A DNA stretch of 64,000 bases from Pezicula radicicola (GCA_003008705.1 PDUO01000010.1:1240001-1304000); one strand, 5' to 3'. Numbered from the stretch's first letter, positions 46,318 to 60,900 are shown. Made by a program: numbers and translations. The notes: generated by a model not told the origin, from the sequence alone.

Positions 46318-49129
46318 TTATGCGAAACGAACTAAAATATCAATATCATCAGATATCCCACCCCAACCAACCCCAAACTCGGGGCTCTTCAACTCAACAG
46401 CTAAACCATTGACAAAAACACTACCAGCCCTCTTCCAATACTCCTCCGGCACAATAACAACCCCCTTCAAACCTCTAGGAGCCTTACATCTCAACCTCCA
46501 CCCAGTCTCCCAAACTTGCCATCTAGCAAGAATCACCTCCCCAGCAGGCGTCGGTACCCTTCCTTGAGCCCAACTAACATCCTCCATCGCAAACCTCGGA
46601 TGAACTTTAAACTCCTTAAACCCAGCACTGATAGGTTCAACACCTAATACATATTGTGAGAGAATGAAAGTTGGTCCGACGCTAAAGAGTTGTGCGTATG
46701 AACAGAATTGATCTTTAAATGGTGTACCATCTTTTAAAAGAAATTCCCAGGTTGTTCCTGTGAAGTGTTCGGACTCTTTATCGTATATTGGTCCCCAGAC
46801 TGAGCGGAGGGTTTGGGATGCTTCTTTTTGGGTTTGAGTTGAGAGGAGGGCTAGGATTTGGAAGGCTGACATTATTGGGGAGATTACGGGGGTAATGTTT
46901 GGTGTTTCCGGGGAGAAGGATAGGGGTGCTTTAGGTGTTGGTGGTGTTTTTGAGGTTTGGGAATCGGTGTCGTAGGATGTGAGGGTTTGGAATTTGGTGA
47001 TGAGGTCTGAGTGAAGGGTTTTGGGCGCTATATTTTCGGTTAGGAGCCAGGCGTGGGTTTCTTGTTGGAATCCAACTATTCGTGAATCCGTGATGTTGTA
47101 GTGGCCTGTTTCGGGGTTGAACAGATGTGCGTTTATGGCTTCTTTTGTTCGGGATGCTTGGGTTAGGTATTTTGTGGCTTGGTCCTCGTCGTCGAGGACT
47201 GTAGATACTAGTTTGGCGCACTTTCTTAAGGTGGAAATGTAGAGAGCGTTTCTTTTTGTTGAAACACCTGTTTGCATACCATTGTAGTAGTCGTAATCAC
47301 CAGCTAAGAATAATCAATAATTTTTCAACATGTTGATCTGGTTTTGAAGGGATACGTACCTTCCCTTCCCTCCACCTTAACCAACCCATTTCCATTAACC
47401 AGACTCTCAACATATTTCAAACACTGCATCACAGGATCCCAGCATCTTCTGACAAAGTTATCCTCTCCTGTATACATCCAATAGTCATACAACACCATAA
47501 TAAGATACAACGAATAATTCACCGACAAAACATTAAACATTGTATCAGCAGGATCTCTCTCAAATTCACGACCAGGCGGTACACCACCAGGTAAGAGAGC
47601 TGAACGGGATTTCGATCCGCCAACTAGAGAGGCTTGCTGTCGTCCATTCTGAGATCTCAACATAGAAGCCTCGATGTTTCCACGAATATATTCTGATGCG
47701 GCTGTAGAGTAGTATAAGGAAGGTCCTCCTGTTATAATATCTGCTGTCCAAGCATATCTATCACGTTTAGCCCCGTCGAAGATGTATGGTAATTGATTCC
47801 ATCCGATTCCAAAATCTGCTAATACGGCTGGATTGTTGAGACCTGAGGAATAAAGAATCTCTTGTGATGGCTCTGCTGTGACTTTCATGTCTTTAAATCT
47901 GCAGACTTGATCTTGTCCTGCGCCGAGTCCAACGGATCCTTTGGGTGTCTTTGGTGCGAGTTTTGAAGTTCCGCCTAGGTCGATGCCTACTGATTTGATG
48001 TTAGTAAATAGGACGATTGTTGAAAAAGTGAGTTCTTACGTTGTGACTTTTCTCCGGATCCTTGCTCGAATGTCCCAACAAGAATGCTGTCTATATACAC
48101 AGATATAGGTTCGTCTCCGATACAAACAGTTTCGATAGTATACCACCTCCTCGTAACAATCTCAAGACCAGTAATTTCCTTGGAGTTTAAAAACATTGGT
48201 ATGAGGGTAGTCTGAGGCTTGTCATAATATCCATACCACATTTCCAAAATAGGCACCTCACTCTCCCTCAAACGTATCTGAAATATCAAACCAGGAGCTC
48301 CACCATTAACTCTCACATTCCAAGCCAATCCATCATGAATTATCATCCCATCAACCCTAACTCGATAATCAGTCCAATCACCACCCCAACCGTAAGCATT
48401 ACACCTCTGAGAATCAATCAGGACCCCCATATCCTCGGAAACTTGCCAAGGAGGAGAAACAGTCCTAGGAGGTACACAATTCAATTGTAAAGTCCTAGCT
48501 CCATATCCCCAGAGCTCAGAAAGTCGTCCATCAGAACATTCAAAGAAACCAGGTAACCGATCAACCAGAATATTAGAAGTAGTAGGTTTGAATCCAACAA
48601 GAGACAGCTTTATTTTGCATGATTCAATAGTGGCTAAAGTAACTCTCATCCATCGTTGACTTCCTTGAACTTGTTTCGCTTCGTGATATCCTGGATTACT
48701 TATTCTGAATCGTGTTCGACGGAGTGTATCTGCGCCTGCTGAAAATGGGAATGGTCCATCGCCGTCCGTTCGGAGAATACCTGGGTATCCTTCTGAGAAG
48801 GAGATGTCGAGGATTATGGGGAGATTTGTGGTGGATTCTAGTGATGTTACTTTGAGGATGGGGATTCCTGCTACTGCGACACCGTAGTCGAATATTATGC
48901 TCGGTGCTTGCTCTTCCTGGGTTGCACGGGAGAGTGTACATTCTGTTGGTTCTTTGAGGTCAGATGACTTGTTGGGACTTGTGGTTAGACAATCTGCGTT
49001 GCTGACTCCTGCTTGAATTGAGTGTACTTTGACTGGAATGAGATATTGTGGTGCTTCGTATGCAATATGTCGCGCATTTTCGCTTTGTTCAAAAGCTGTG
49101 GGAATTGTAAAGTCGAAGTTGGGGTCCAT
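46318..49129 (-). CDS. Alpha-L-rhamnosidase-like glycoside hydrolase, GH78 type
   Basis: Three exons on the minus strand: 49129-48040, 47989-47361 plus one phase base (to 47360), and 47303-46318; 901 residues with consistent phases. The (alpha/alpha)6-barrel motif YIFDGAKRDRYAWTADI carries the acidic and basic residues typical of GH78, and TWEFLLKDGTPF holds a likely catalytic Glu. N-terminal beta-rich domains precede the barrel, including a concanavalin-like insert (DGLAWNVRVNGGAPGLIF). No signal peptide is evident, so the enzyme may be intracellular. I chose the ATG at 49129 for its ACCATGG context; an in-frame ATG at 49168 would add 13 residues. It is divergent from a sugar transporter, suggesting uptake of rhamnosides before cleavage. 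Confidence 0.88.
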
Positions 49130-50186
49130 GGTCAAGGTTTCTGTTAACAATATCAGCGAGTTGCTCATTCGTCTATCCACCTCAATTGAAGCATGAAACG
49201 AAAGAGAGGGTATCTCTTACAACAACTGAAGCTCTTAAGTACCCTTTATTGAATTTTCGTACTTGTGGCTATTGATGATCTGCTCTCAGTGGAAAAAACG
49301 TTTGGTAAATCCGGATGAGAGAACGAAATTTGGTAGATGTAAAAGCAGACCGCAAATGTCCTTTAGTGGGATGATTGATGGTGCAAGGTCCGATGGTCAC
49401 ATTTGTATCATTTCAAACAAATTCAAATATATCGCAAGAACTACGGATATCGTACGAATCCTCGTGATGCGGCTATTTTGGCTCTAGAAAAGTAAAGTGA
49501 TTAAATGTGGTATGCAGAAACGCTCAAGGCTAAAAGAGGGGAAGCTAAGCACCACGGCGACGATAAATGCCTTTGAGATTTGCCGAACTGGTGGAACAGC
49601 GACACGTCCAGTGCTGCCGGTTGAACGTCGGGTCTTGCTCTTTCGACCCCCTCTCGGCCCCTGAAGCTGTCGTCGCTTAATATTACTGCGACATATTTGG
49701 TTCCCTCAGTTCCCCACACATAAACACGGTTTTTACCCCATTCTCTGGATATCAACCCCCAGAATTAATAAGAGACATGGACGATTGTTCTGGGTAAAGT
49801 TTGCGACTAAGTGCTGCTTGTCCGTTTATGGTAATGGCGTGATTGACCTCGTAAGCTGGGACTCAAAGATTCCTTGATGAACATCCAGGGGATGTCGAGT
49901 TTGGAAATTGCAAGCACTACTCTCCACATTCCGCATTTTCCTCTTCCCCACAACCCTGTTCTGCAATATGTCAGGTGGCGGAAGGGAGTTTCGAGTGTAA
50001 GAACTATATCTTTCCCCAGATTTCTCTTATTACTCTCCGCAGTCTTTAGCTGCTACTCAGAGGCCCATCCCCCGATATTAGTCACTAAATCCCCACCACC
50101 TTTTTGAACTTCTTAAACCATCTCTCAACGCCATTATCCAGGCTTCGGTTTCAACCTAGTTGGTTTCGTACTACTGAGTAAACAGA
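49130..50186. promoter_or_regulatory. Divergent promoter region, GH78 and sugar transporter
   Basis: About 1.06 kb between the two start codons with no supportable ORF. A shared regulatory region would let the hydrolase and transporter be co-induced; no specific operator motif was identified. Confidence 0.45.
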
Positions 50187-52069
50187 ATGACAACCAAACA
50201 ACCTCCAAAAGAGGGGAATGCAAATGTTGCAGGGCAACATGTAGAGCTGTCATTAGACAACAAAACTCCTACAGCGCCGGGCACAGTAGATCACAACACC
50301 AAAGTAACATTCAAAGATTTCTGGGAAGCGAGAAGGGTCCTAGGATGGTGTATGACAAATTTTCTTTTCTTTTAATTTCTCTCACGCTAACACAGTAAAC
50401 CAGGTCTCGTAGTCTATCTCCTACCCATAAACTTCGGCTACGAACTCAGCACAGTCGGGAATCTATTAGCAGTTGAAACATTCCTAACTCGATTCGGAGA
50501 ACAAGTAAACGGACAATTGGTCATCGCAGCTCAAAAACAACAGATCCTTAATGCCGCATCCACAATTGGGCTTTTTGTTGCGGCTTTCGCTACTGGAATT
50601 CTATCTGATGCACTTGGGAGAAAAAAGGTACTAATACTCGCTTGTGTTATATGTATAGCTGGCATTATGGTCCAGTATTTTGCAGAGACTATTTTGATTA
50701 TCTTTGGTGGCAAGTTGATTAGTACTTTTGGATTTGGTTTGGGACATTCGTTGGGACCTGTTTTTGTTGCTGAACTTGCGCCTGTTAAACTTAGAGGGGT
50801 TTGTTTGGCTTTGATTGTAAGTCACCTTTCCCCCATACAACAAGCATCTTCAAAAGTTCAGATGATACAATCATTTATAAAAAGAAAGGCTCTCTGTTTT
50901 GTAAGGAATTTATATACTAATTACGTAGAACACAATGATAGTCCTCGGACAATGGCTCAATGCCCTAGTAATCTACGCAACATCCAGCAGACCCAACGAC
51001 CTAGCCTGGAAAATCCCCATAATAACCCAGATAATCCCACCAGCAATTCTATTGCTAGTAGCAGTACCATTCCTACCGGAATCTCCATCATGGCTCGTCA
51101 TTAAAGGAAGACCAGAAGAAGCAGCAAAGTCGTTTAGAATCTTCAATGGTGCGGATTTCGATACTGCTACAGCTGTTGCGACGATGACTGCGACAGTTAG
51201 ACAAGAATTGGAGTATGAGAAGGAAGGTTCGAATTGGAAAGCTTGTTTTGAGGGGTCGAATGGAAGGAGAACGTTGATTATTTGTATGGTGTATATTGCT
51301 CAACAGTTCATCGGTGTTAACTTCATTGCTGGTTACCTCACGTAAGTCAAGCGATCCTATCCTGAAAGTGAAGATATTGACCATACTTGCTTCCACAGAT
51401 ATTACTTCAGACTTGCCGGTGTTAATAATCCCATCGGAATCGCACAAGCAGCATATGCCATTCAACTATTTGGAAATCTGTGTTCATGGCCACTGATCGA
51501 TCGTTTTGGTAGACGCACTCTTATCGTTGGTGGTACTATTGTGATGACAGGCGGACTCTTGATTATTGGCGGAGTTAGCACTATTGGATCGAAAAATTCC
51601 TTAAAAGTTACAGTTGCATTTATGGCAATCTGGGGATTCTTGGTATGTAAAGCCCTTTCTAATCTGTAGTCCAATAAAGCTAATAATCTCATAGTATCAA
51701 GCCACTCTCGGTGCTTGTGCATATGCCGTTGGAGGTGAAACAGCAGCACCACGTCTACGACAAAAGACCTATGTAATCAACATCATGGTTGCAACAGCAG
51801 TATCATGTATGGTTCTTCAAGTAATGCCTATCTTGATCAACCCAGATAAAGCCAACCTTGGTGGAAAGATAACTTTTGTTTTCTTTGGCCCATCATTTTT
51901 AATTTGTTTTTACCTCTATTTCTGTCTTCCAGAATTGAAGGGTCGTACTTTCTTGGAGATTCAGGAAATGTTCCAAGAAGGTGTACCTGCTAGGAAATTT
52001 AGGGATTATAAATGTGCTACTATGGCGCTGGATGCTAAGGTTGACTATCAGGAGGAGAGGGACGTTTGA
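50187..52069 (+). CDS. MFS sugar transporter
   Basis: Five exons: 50187-50349, 50404-50816, 50929-51341, 51399-51642, 51695-52069; 535 residues. It has about twelve membrane segments and the sugar-porter signatures: LSDALGRKKV after TM2, PESPSWLVIKGRPEEA between TM6 and TM7, WPLIDRFGRRTLIVGG after TM8 and LPELKGRTFLEIQEMF at the end. The N-terminal cytosolic arm includes FKDFWEARRVLGWC, like fungal maltose and alpha-glucoside permeases. Acts at the plasma membrane as a proton-coupled sugar importer. Its divergent GH78 neighbour suggests a rhamnose-containing substrate. The substrate is not determined by sequence. Confidence 0.92.
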
Positions 52070-52396
52070 TTGATGGCATGCTATAAATCGGGGTGTTTTA
52101 CGCGAGAAATCATTGGATTGACGAGGTTACAAGATATATTGGGTATCGATGTTGTCGAAGAGTAAATTAGGGGAAAAGTTTGTACGAAAGTACTAACGAG
52201 TTCATAACTCGCTTAATATCATCAAACCCTCGCCCATTAGGGTAGAATTAGTCAAATGAAAGAAGTCACTCTGCCTAAAATGATGGATTATAGAACGGAT
52301 TCGTGCATCAAGCGAATGATGAACAGATTGCTCTCTAACCAAAGTCTACGCTAAGCCAAAATACTTTTTGTACCGCCCACAATCGTAATCAAGCTC
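52070..52396. other. Convergent intergenic region
   Basis: 327 bp between the 3' ends of the sugar transporter and ABC transporter genes; no gene or clear terminator motif seen. Confidence 0.5.
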
Positions 52397-55300
52397 TTAC
52401 TGAGTAAAAGCCTCTCTCCGAATCTTCCCCTTATCGCACATACCCCTAAAGAAACTACCCTCCTTACTCCACAATTCTAATGGTGGGCCACACTCAGCAA
52501 TGCGCCCGTTATCAATAACTACAATCCGGTCATAATTAAGGATAGTCTGCAATCGATGTGCGATGCAAAGAAGAGTACGTCCTTTGAACCCAAGCGCCAT
52601 TGTCTCTTGAATCTTACGGTCAGTTTCCTCGTCAATTGATGAGGTCGCTTCATCACAGATGATGATACGGGACCCGCGAACTAACGCTCTTGCTAAAGCC
52701 ATCAGTTGGCGCTGACCGAGAGAGAAATTCTGCCCTTCTTCGACTACTGTTGTGTCTAGTGTTATTTTGTTGCTATTTCCTTGAGGCTTCTCTGCCCCTG
52801 CTTGTTGAAGTTCACCCGAAGTTCGAGGAGTTGGTTCTGCGCTCTTCGGAACAAGATATGCTTGTTGTAGAGCTTCCCATAACTCAGAATCCCTGTGCTC
52901 GTTGAAAGGATCGAGGTTACTGCGAATTGTGCCGCGGAATAGAGTTGGATCTAGAATTAAGTATACTATGTTAAAATTGGGGTCGAAGTGAAGAGTGGAG
53001 TGGCTTACCTTGTGGAATAATGGAGAGTCTGCTTCGGAGATGATGTAAATCGACCTTCGAAATGTCGATACCATCAATCTCTATACTACCTCCACTCAAT
53101 TCCGTAAGTCGGAAAAGACAAGACATGATGGATGATTTCCCGGCACCTGTCCTTCCAACTACACCAATGCGCTCTCCACCCCGGACATCTAGCCTCAACC
53201 CCTTGAGTGTCAATGGTAACTCGCCCCGGTACTTCATCTCTACATTGTTGAACTTGATCTCTCCATTTTCAGGCCAAGTTGGCGAAGTCTTAATTTCTCC
53301 GCCACCTACAACGGTAGCTTCCTGTGGTAGCTCGCTTCCGTAGTGATAGATACGCTCGGTTGAGTTCATTGAGTTTTCTACTTCTGCCAGTTGCTTGATC
53401 ATGAACTGGACCATACCGATGGCTTGCAGCATGTAAGTTAAAATGAGTCCAGCAGTACTAGGGCTAAGGTGGAAGCGGTTTGTAACCACAAGAAGTGCCA
53501 CAATCAATGCAAGAATAATGCCAATAATATCGAGCCGGATGCTCAGCCACGCTTGGTTTGAAAAGGTGAGAAAGTACACGGCATCCATAGAATTGACCGA
53601 GTTGTTCAGCTTCTTTTCGTACTGTGGCCCCATACCGTATGCCCTAATTGTTGATGTACCCGAAAGGCCTTCGCTGAAGCGAGAGAAGACCTCAGACCGG
53701 AGAATGGATTCGGTGCGTTTGACTTCGCGGGCAGATGCTCGGTAATATGCGGCGACAAAGTAATAGAGGCAACACATGGGCACGAGAGCAGCAATAAACT
53801 GTACTTGTCAGTAACATGGAAGTTTTGATATACCAAGCTTAACATACCTCTGGGAAATAAACTAAAATCAGTATAAAAATGGATAGTATTTGAACTATTG
53901 TGAAAAGATACATCCTAATCGATTCTGACAGAAAGTTATCGAGGACATCTACGTCCTTAGAGAATCTGTTTACTATTCTTCCAAGAGGAGTGGTATCGAA
54001 GAAAGACCTCGGAGCAGTTAGCAGGGGTATGCCATCGTTGCCACCAATGAGAAAAGTACTTACATTGGTGCGGAAAGCACGCTCGTCATAGCTCTTTGGA
54101 GCAACTTCTTGCTTGCCTCCGTTCCACCAACGCTTAGAACTAAACCAAAGCCAAACATGAGTAGTGCTTGCGAGATTGCTAGCACAATATAGACTGCGAT
54201 CTGTAGTTTTGAAAACACAGGTTTAGTACATTGTTTTGTCAACGGAAATAACGGAAGGCTTACATATATATTGTTGGAGACTGACAAGGTGTCTCCTGTC
54301 CAATAACTCAACCAGACTGAACTCATGATATTTGATACTTGGGCCAGGCAAATTAACAAGCATGCCAATGGGGCCATCCAGATACCGCCACTTGCTCTCA
54401 TATAAGCGAGGTACACTGGCCATTTGATACCCTTTTCTCCCTTTTCTTCCTTCTGCATCAATGTTGCTGCTTTTAGAACTGGTTTGATTTCTGTTTCTTG
54501 GACTTGTGGAAGTATTTCTTCAGCAGCTTTCTCGACTGAGACAGCGGCGTCGTCGACAGCTTCCTCTGTACCTTCTTTCTCGTCTTCATGGCGAGCTGTC
54601 ATCGACAACATCTGTATAAAATTTGCATTGTTTGCCATCAACTCGTCATATGTGCCGACCGTTTGGATCCGGCCGTTTTCCATCCACACAATTCGGTCGC
54701 ATTGGCTTAGCACATGAAGTTGATGAGTTGCGAGTACTCGGCATTTGTCCTTCAATAGTCCACATATTGCTTCGCTGAAAATATGGCGTCCTACTTGGGC
54801 ATCAACGGCACTAAGAGGATCATCGAGAAGAACAATCGGTGCGTTGAAGTAGATTGCACGCGCGATGTTCAGTCTTTGCTTTTGCCCGCCTGATAACGTA
54901 ATTCCTCTCTCTCCAACTTCTGTAGCATCGCCATCCGGAAGCATATCGAAATCAGCGCGAAGGGCACATGCGTCGATTACGAGATCGTACCACTCTTGAT
55001 CAAAAGGTCGGCCGAAGGTTATGTTCTCTCTCACCGAGGAGTTTTGAATCCAGGCGTGCTGTGGACAATATGCCATGGTAGCACCCTGAGTTATGATGCC
55101 ATCCGTTTTTCTCATATCTCCAGCAAGTGCTGATAATAGAGATGACTTCCCAGAAGCCACACCACCTACGATTGCCAGCAGTTCATGTCGAGAAATTGCT
55201 AAATTCAATTTCTGGAAATGGAAGGTTTCATGCTCCTCCTCGCTAACCGTATCAGGAGATATGCCTTTTTCCAAATCGACCGAAACTTTTGCTTCAGCGG

Positions 55301-56936
55301 CAGTTTTGGGAGATGCAGTATCGTCAGTTTCTTGGCCATCCCGCTTCATGGCAGTCTCCCATGTAAAGCTAGCATCTATGAGATCGAAAGCATGCGCTTG
55401 ATTGTCGTCAATCTGGCGCCTGTCTTCCTCCTCTTCAGCTAAAAGGTAGCTCTGAATTCTTTCGAAACTCACATGCGCATCGATGCATTGTGCGATGACC
55501 ATGGGAAGCATGTTGAGCGGCATTCGAAGACCATAAAACAAGGCAAGTGAGGAGAATATATTTGCTGCGTGAAGATTTGGATGGGTAAGAGAGTATGTTA
55601 CAAAAGCAAGCATAGCTGCAAGAATAGGGGCGGACTATTGGAGAAGAGAATTAGCGAGCAGTTCTGAAAGCAAAAGAGAGAGGAAAAGGAAGAAATCAAT
55701 GATTCATCCGTGAATACATACGACAGAAAAGGCATTTACGGCACTCCGAATTCCCAGTAAGATTTGAATAGCCCTGATCTCCCTTTTCCTTAAGCTCTTC
55801 AGTTCCTCGAGAAAGCTCTTTTCCCAGCCAAAAAATTTCACAAATCTGACACTCTGGAGAATCTCTTGAGTCAGGCCCAGTCTCTTGTCGGTAATTTTGT
55901 TCATCCGCGCTCTGCGCTTGGCTAGAGACCTTGCGGACCAAGCAAAAAGTGGCATTATGATAGCGAAGAGCGCCAGGCCAGCCAGTGCACTAACACCAAT
56001 ATTGATAATGAGTAATGTAATGACAATACCGAGCTGAACAGGTGTAGTCCAGAGTACATGTGACCACATTGTTGCTTGGTCGATATGGGCTGTATCTGTG
56101 CTCATGAGATTCATGACCTTTCCATTGGACCAGCCTTGAGAATCATGCCTCTGCCCATTGGCTTGTTTCGTATCTTTCTCGTTCATACCTGGATCTCCTG
56201 CAGTTGGGCCCTCTGGCTTGGGGCCACCAGCTTTTGCTCGACTTGAAATAACCAAGCTTTTCGAGTATATAAGTGTGATGAGACTTGCTCTGGCCATTCC
56301 TCCAACCACCAAGCCTCTGAACACCCATTGGTTAACAGCAAAGGCCGAAATCAATAGCATGGCTATCAAGACAAGCACAAGGCCAACACCTCTTCCAATA
56401 GGAGCATCTACTCCATAGTAGGCATCGGAGGCATACTCAAGAATAACTTTGAGCAGCAGTGGTGATAAACCCTGGGTTGACATCACCAATATTTGACAAA
56501 AGCCAGCAAGCCAATACTCGCGACCAAAAACGCTCAATAATGCAAACAAAAGAGGGTGCTTGTCACCTCTTTCTGCTCGTCTACGGAGCTCCTGTGTGAT
56601 TTTCTTGTTTTGGATTTCAGCCAACCTCGACTGGTTCAACAGTGGAAAATCCATATCGGTGAGTGTTCGCTTGTAACCCACAGACAGTAGGTGATTCATC
56701 CAATCGAAGGTAATTTTTGTGAAGATATTTGCCGACTCTTCAGGGCTTGTTCTACGCTCTGTGGGTATGGGTGGAACTCTCATCTTGAAGGGATTCCGCA
56801 TCCATTTCCTCCACGTAGGTCTCTGCTGTTTTTGCGGTCCACCACTGCTTGATTCTGCCTCTTCAGAGGCAGAATTGGCCTTATGGGTTGACACCTCTGG
56901 TGTCTTTCCACCGTTCTGAATCCTATTCTGCTGCAT
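52397..56936 (-). CDS. ABC transporter, MRP (ABCC) type, Yor1-like
   Basis: Six exons on the minus strand: 56936-55722, 55634-54264, 54200-54064, 54007-53848, 53798-53009, 52950-52397; 1,408 residues in the order TMD1-NBD1-TMD2-NBD2, without the extra N-terminal TMD0 of longer MRPs, as in yeast Yor1. NBD1: Walker A GGVASGKSS, signature LSGGQKQR, Walker B VLLDDPLSAVD, with Asp instead of the catalytic Glu. NBD2: GRTGAGKSS, SLGQRQL and IIICDEATSSID with the Glu present. This asymmetry is normal for the family. It probably exports organic anions, conjugates or drugs at the plasma membrane. The upstream TTG at 56960 was rejected for the ATG at 56936. Confidence 0.93.
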
Positions 56937-57913
56937 ATTGTCTCCAAAAACGTGTTGCAAGCGGGTTCTATTAGATATTAATAGTTATTGAGGTCGTATT
57001 CCGTACCAATCGCTTGTTCTAGGTCCTGACCATCAGAAGCGAGAAAGCGTCGACTGGCGAGTTTGAGGTGGACAGAAGGAGAAACAGTGAAGAAAAATCT
57101 GCTGCTTGTGAGCAATATATCAAAGAAAAGGTCAGGAAGGAACTGATAAGATAAAACAGAAATGTGGATATTCCGTCCACTGCTGGTCCTCAATCGGCAG
57201 GCGCTTGCGTCAGCGCGCAGATTGAACTCCGTACTACGGAGTAGTTTTATCCGACGTGCCTGGGGTGTAGGACCAAGTTGAATAAATTGTGTACTGTAGA
57301 TACTACCAAAGTTGCCAAGTGAAAACGCTGATATTTCTAAAAATTAAGCGACCGATGTAACTGACCTGGCTTCTCAGCTTGGCTTATTTTATTTTCTCCG
57401 TGTCGTACTTCGTACCTTCCTCCGTTACTCAAATCAAGACATATCAAGCCCTGGGGCCAGAGGTAGAAAGAACTCCGTAAGAGTCTCTTCTTTGATTGGA
57501 CGAAATAAATACTCGCTTAAGTTTGCCCATGGCCAAGACAACCCCCCTGTTTCTCAGAGGCACCTCTCACCATACGAAGTGTGTCTTCGTTGAGGCCATT
57601 GTCAGCCAGCTGGGCTACGCACCCTTAAGGGTAGAGTGTGCAGGTGCCAATGCAGGATCTTGATGATATGGGTGTCATTACCCCCTGCCCTCTTAACTCA
57701 TCGCGCACCAATGGCACAATTGTTGAACCATGCAGCTCTGCAGTAAGCCTCACAGCCTTGTTATCCGGAGATGTTGCCTAAAGCTGCATCGCACACAGCT
57801 TACAATAAGCAGGATCTGTTTATATCATCGCCATAATATCCTGCTGGCTTCAATTATACACAACTTTCAACTTGATTTGCTCGACGTGATTATTGACAAG
57901 ATCAACAACAAAA
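56937..57913. promoter_or_regulatory. Divergent promoter region, ABC transporter and uncharacterised gene
   Basis: About 980 bp without a supportable ORF, presumably containing both promoters. No specific element is recognised. Confidence 0.45.
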
Positions 57914-60900
57914 ATGTCTCTTACGGGGCTTGTCGCGGATATTTCCCAGTGGCTGATGATACTCGACACTATCACTCAGCAGATCCGGCATAGAACAGTT
58001 GAACTCGAGGAAGTGGAATCCTTTGAAGCAAGAGATCAGGTTAGTCATCTATATTTTCTTAGTAGCTCGGCAAATGTCATCCTTCTTAGAAAACTTTCTC
58101 CTCCTGTTACCACTGCTTCAGGTGGTCGTTGGCGCTGGAGTCGAAATGAAACCATAAGAGGATCCAATTCATTCATTCTGCCAGACACTTAGGTAACACC
58201 GAAGCAACAGACCACGCCAGCTGAGGAGTCAGGGCAAGCATACAAAAAGACGGCTAGACCAGAAATCCTAGAATGGATTTCATCTATACACTCTGAACGG
58301 AAGACCCGATCTATGATTGTCGTCCATTATGATTCAGTGATCCAGACCAATTTTGAGGATTTAGTGAAACATATCAGCGAATGCCGTAACATACTGCGAA
58401 AAGAACAAATGGAATTAAGGAAGAGTCAGATGAGAGATGCTGCCGTGCTTGATGTTGATAGCGGCTCTGATGAGGGCATTGATGCAACCCCGGAATTCAA
58501 GGGAAAAGCGATTGAGCGTAGTCCGGCAATGAAGTCCCAGGTGGATAACGGCCAAGAAAAGGTTTTTGATGAGGAACCTGACTGGCAGAAGAGCCGTATT
58601 TTAGACGAATCGGATAAGAGTTTGGAATGGTGCCAATCCACTTGTGAGCATGCTGCACATCAGTTCCTCAGAGATGGAGAATGCAGTGCAGAAATCGGTG
58701 CAATTAGGGAAAGATTGATCCAAGTGAGAAGAAACATTGCCGCATCTACGTCGTCGGAATCTAAACCCGAAGGCTTCCAACGATCCACCAGTCCAGAGGC
58801 ACAGGTTTCTGTCATTGAAAAGGTTACCAGTAACCTAAATGACCCCCAAAATCAAAGCCGTATTGCGAAAAGACTTGACAGAGTCTGGGAGTTCTTCAAG
58901 GGCCGAAATGGACAGGAAGGAAGTACTTCCGAATTAGAAGACTCGCTTCGGATGCTTCTTGGACTTCGAACAAGAAGTTCTCTAACAGTATGCAGATGGG
59001 AAGCACCAAAGTTCTTACGTCAATGGTACAACAAATTTAGTTCACATGAGCCGCTGGTAGTCCCCCAGAAAGCAGCGGAATTCCAGAAAACGTTACTTGT
59101 GTTTGGGAACGATCCTTATTTCGAAGTGGGAACGCTTGAAGATTTCATAGATCTGAGTTGCGGGCCCAGTAGCAGGCCTATCCTAAACTCGGTCGTTGAA
59201 TGTTTGCTTTCGGCTATTAGTAATGAGCTAGATCATGGATCGTCTTCTCGGCCCTCACAGTCTATTGCTCCTACCTATATAGTATCATCTGCTTTGGGCA
59301 CCAAACCTCCTTACAAGCTATTACTGTTTGAGAAGTATATTATTCTTGGAATTGACCTTGAGGATGATATGGACGAATCGCCATCAGTAAATCGAGTTGA
59401 GATGTCAATGTCGAAGGTCCCCTTATGTATCAGCCAGGCTCTAGCATGTCGTCCACCAGATACTTGGGGAACCCCTTTCAGGCCAGCCACCGCTCCTTAT
59501 GAAGCCTACCTATCAAAGACTTTGAAATGTATGCATAGGGCTCCACACCGGAAGTTTCAGGTTTTCACAGTCCTTCCTGTAGAGCTTATTGAAATTAAGA
59601 GCTCTTCTTGCTGGACAAAGCTTTTCAATACAAATGCGTTGGTTATAGAAACTTACATTACACGAAGTGACGAAAAAGGCCTCACACTTTCATTTGACCT
59701 CATGGTATATCTTGCAGCCATCGAAGCTGTCGCCATCGTAACTGATGGCTACCAAGTAGCCAAGAGCGACTCAGAGTCTCAGGTTGATGAATCGGTTGGC
59801 AATATACAACTCGTTCAAAATAGCGACCCGAATGTGAGGAGTGACAATTCAGTTGATGGAATTGTGTTATATGGTTTTTTCACAGCACTCGTGCCGATTC
59901 GGGAGGTTCCTTCTAGTAACACCATCGTGTGGCACTTGGAGCACAAAGACTACGAGCTCGAGCTCGTTGATCCATTCAAACTTCAATGCACCGCTGGTGA
60001 CTGGCTCAAAGTCACTGATTACGAAGTCTTGCGACAAAAGAGGTGTGTTTTGGGATGGTGGGACGAGGCAAATATCATGCTTGGAACCCGTCAACTCAAA
60101 AGTGAGGTTAGGTTCAGCAGGCCCTCCTCAACGAAGTCCCGCTCTTTACACCTCAAAGAAATCAGTGCGATGGGACAAATTGGTCTCAACACCATCGCTC
60201 CCCTCAGTTTTCAAAGCGGAGCGAACTTCCAGTTCGTCAACAATGTTCAGCACTTCCAAAGAGATAACATATATGCCATGGCTCTCATGAAGATGGCGAA
60301 CGACATCGGGATCATTTACGATGCCGAATCTCAACGAGGATGGATGGTGCCCATGATCAGCATACTCTTACATATGAGCCATACATACTACAGCCAAGTC
60401 ATTCAAGGAGATGTTAGTACTGATCCAATACCTTACGCTGAACCATCAACAGATGGAGCAACTGCTGCATTATTAGCTCTCAGAGGAAAAGGTGGGACAG
60501 TGGTGTACGGGGGTGAAGCAGATGGCGACATTCTTCTCAGCTCTATTCTAGCATGTGCTCACGGTAACATTCGTGAAGCCAACAAGACCCGCGAGAAGTC
60601 TAAACCGGGAAAGTTGCTCGCAACACAATATCTCAACATGATTGAAGAGCCCTCCATGGGGAGTGAAATTACAGTTACAAACACGCCAGCGAGCACTAAA
60701 GCCTGGTTAGGACTCGTAGATCGCATTGGCTGCGTAATAGTCTGTGCGGGACTTGGAGAGGCTATTCAACCTATTGTGAAAGGAAATAAATGTATAAAAG
60801 GATGTGATAAACTACCCTGCGGCAAGGGATATCTTGGTGCACATTTCTGGTGTCTTAAGAAATTGCTCCAGCGTCGTGGTTGGGACCTAGCTGCATTGCG

